Shown here: piece after piece, positions 41,766 through 42,246 of the stretch
How positions within the stretch are numbered: the stretch's first letter is position 1
How the letters are laid out: each line of letters begins with the position of its first letter
Assembly (NCBI GenBank): GCA_947177775.1
Contig: CAMWVS010000024.1
Coordinates: 1-42,246 of the forward strand
Reading direction: 5' to 3'
DNA length: 42,246 nt
Origin: an uncultured Prevotella sp.
GTDB taxonomy: Bacteria > Bacteroidota > Bacteroidia > Bacteroidales > Bacteroidaceae
The notes under the pieces: model-generated
Databases searched by the model: none
What the model saw: the letters and a program-made list of their open reading frames with translations, nothing else
Told to the model about the DNA's origin: nothing
Position numbers and translations under genes: made by a program

Positions 41766-42246
41766 ATGATGCAAGAAGTTAATCCTGCGGAAACAACACG
41801 CGCCTACGCCTTTGAGATGTGGATGAAAGCCCCGATGCCGATGGTGACGCTGTTTCGAACCATAGATGTGAGCAATCTGCGGAAAGTAAGCCGGCGCAGC
41901 GGCTTGAAGTTCAATATGCTGATGTGTTGGTGCATAGGCAGGGCAGCCTGTCAGGTGAAAGAGTTTTATATGCTGCCCGTCGGCGACAGACTTGTCCGCT
42001 ATGATTCGATAGCCGTTAATACCATTGTTGCCAACAAAAAGGGGGAAGTCAGCTCGTGTGACATTCCTTTTTGCGACGGCTTGGCAGAGTTTAACCGCAG
42101 TTATCTACGCTTTGCACGACAGGTGGCCGATTCATGCGAGAACCACGACATCACCGACAGTATGGTGATCGGTACGTCGGCATTGGTTCAATATTATTGC
42201 TGTCCGATAAAACTTGAAGATGGCAAAAATGTATGGCTCGAACGCT
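41766..42246 (+). CDS. Chloramphenicol-acetyltransferase-like protein (CatA fold), cut by window edge
   Basis: At least 160 residues; the gene continues beyond the window. ATG 41766 or 41769 are both possible starts. TRAYAFEMWMKAPMPMVTLF, GLKFNMLMCWCIGRAA, YDSIAVNTIVANKKGE and the later GTSALVQYY follow the CatA family pattern (trimeric, acetyl-CoA using). The catalytic HHAxxDG motif of CatA lies near the C-terminus and is not in the window, so activity cannot be judged. It may be a resistance enzyme or a look-alike with another substrate. It follows the AraC-type gene by 58 bases, a plausible regulator-target pair. Confidence 0.8.
   Translation, partial: MMQEVNPAETTRAYAFEMWMKAPMPMVTLFRTIDVSNLRKVSRRSGLKFNMLMCWCIGRAACQVKEFYMLPVGDRLVRYDSIAVNTIVANKKGEVSSCDIPFCDGLAEFNRSYLRFARQVADSCENHDITDSMVIGTSALVQYYCCPIKLEDGKNVWLER

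Noticed and set aside
29658..42246. Integrative element with defined ends
   Set aside because: The gene content is that of an island, but I see no integrase, transposase, tRNA target or matching end repeats in the window, so no mobile element is claimed.

Overview
The window looks like chromosomal DNA from a Bacteroidales bacterium, most likely Prevotellaceae. This rests on repeated TAnnTTTG-type -7 promoter elements (one with a correctly spaced TTTG -33 box in front of tRNA-Asp), secreted leucine-rich-repeat (BspA-type) proteins, a streptopain-like C10 peptidase, a DPP IV-type S9 peptidase, a GH105-DUF4861 fusion and a fused NfnAB-like oxidoreductase. The species cannot be fixed from the sequence alone.

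Left part (1-10770): a promoter-bearing leader, then a tightly coupled three-gene operon of secreted proteins (LRR protein; InlB-like repeat/cohesin-like/dockerin protein; cohesin-like protein), a strong terminator, then dipeptidyl peptidase IV and a GH105-DUF4861 pectin-type enzyme, and another strong terminator. A non-coding stretch of about 1 kb with repeated palindromic motifs follows.

Middle (11593-29286): an exported YhcH-like protein coupled to an Upf1-like helicase, an orphan HigA-like antitoxin, a C10 peptidase-LRR protein coupled to a ZIP transporter, tRNA-Asp and greA on the plus strand. On the minus strand are a metallo-beta-lactamase/GNAT fusion, thioredoxin, mnmE, a uridine-phosphorylase-like enzyme behind a PD40-like protein, a TtcA-like enzyme with a DUF486 membrane protein, the NfnAB-like fusion and serS. 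Most of these are housekeeping genes.

Right part (29658-42246): an accessory region on the plus strand. It holds acetyltransferases (GNAT, a GNAT-Vat fusion, a stand-alone Vat/CatB-like protein), a small membrane protein, an esterase, a GyrI-like ligand-binding protein and a YdeI-like protein. Next comes a complete four-gene SMC-type operon (34628-40909) that I read as a Wadjet/MksBEFG-type anti-plasmid system: kleisin-like, MukE-like, MukB-like ATPase with Walker A and B, and a short Toprim nuclease with the E...DxD signature. It is followed by an AraC-type regulator interrupted by an in-frame amber codon and by the start of a CatA-like acetyltransferase that runs off the window.

The best candidates for new biology are the compact Wadjet-like operon with a near-perfect inverted repeat in front of it, the two enzyme fusions involving GNAT domains, the amber-interrupted regulator, the dockerin/cohesin-like LRR operon, and the repeat-rich non-coding block.
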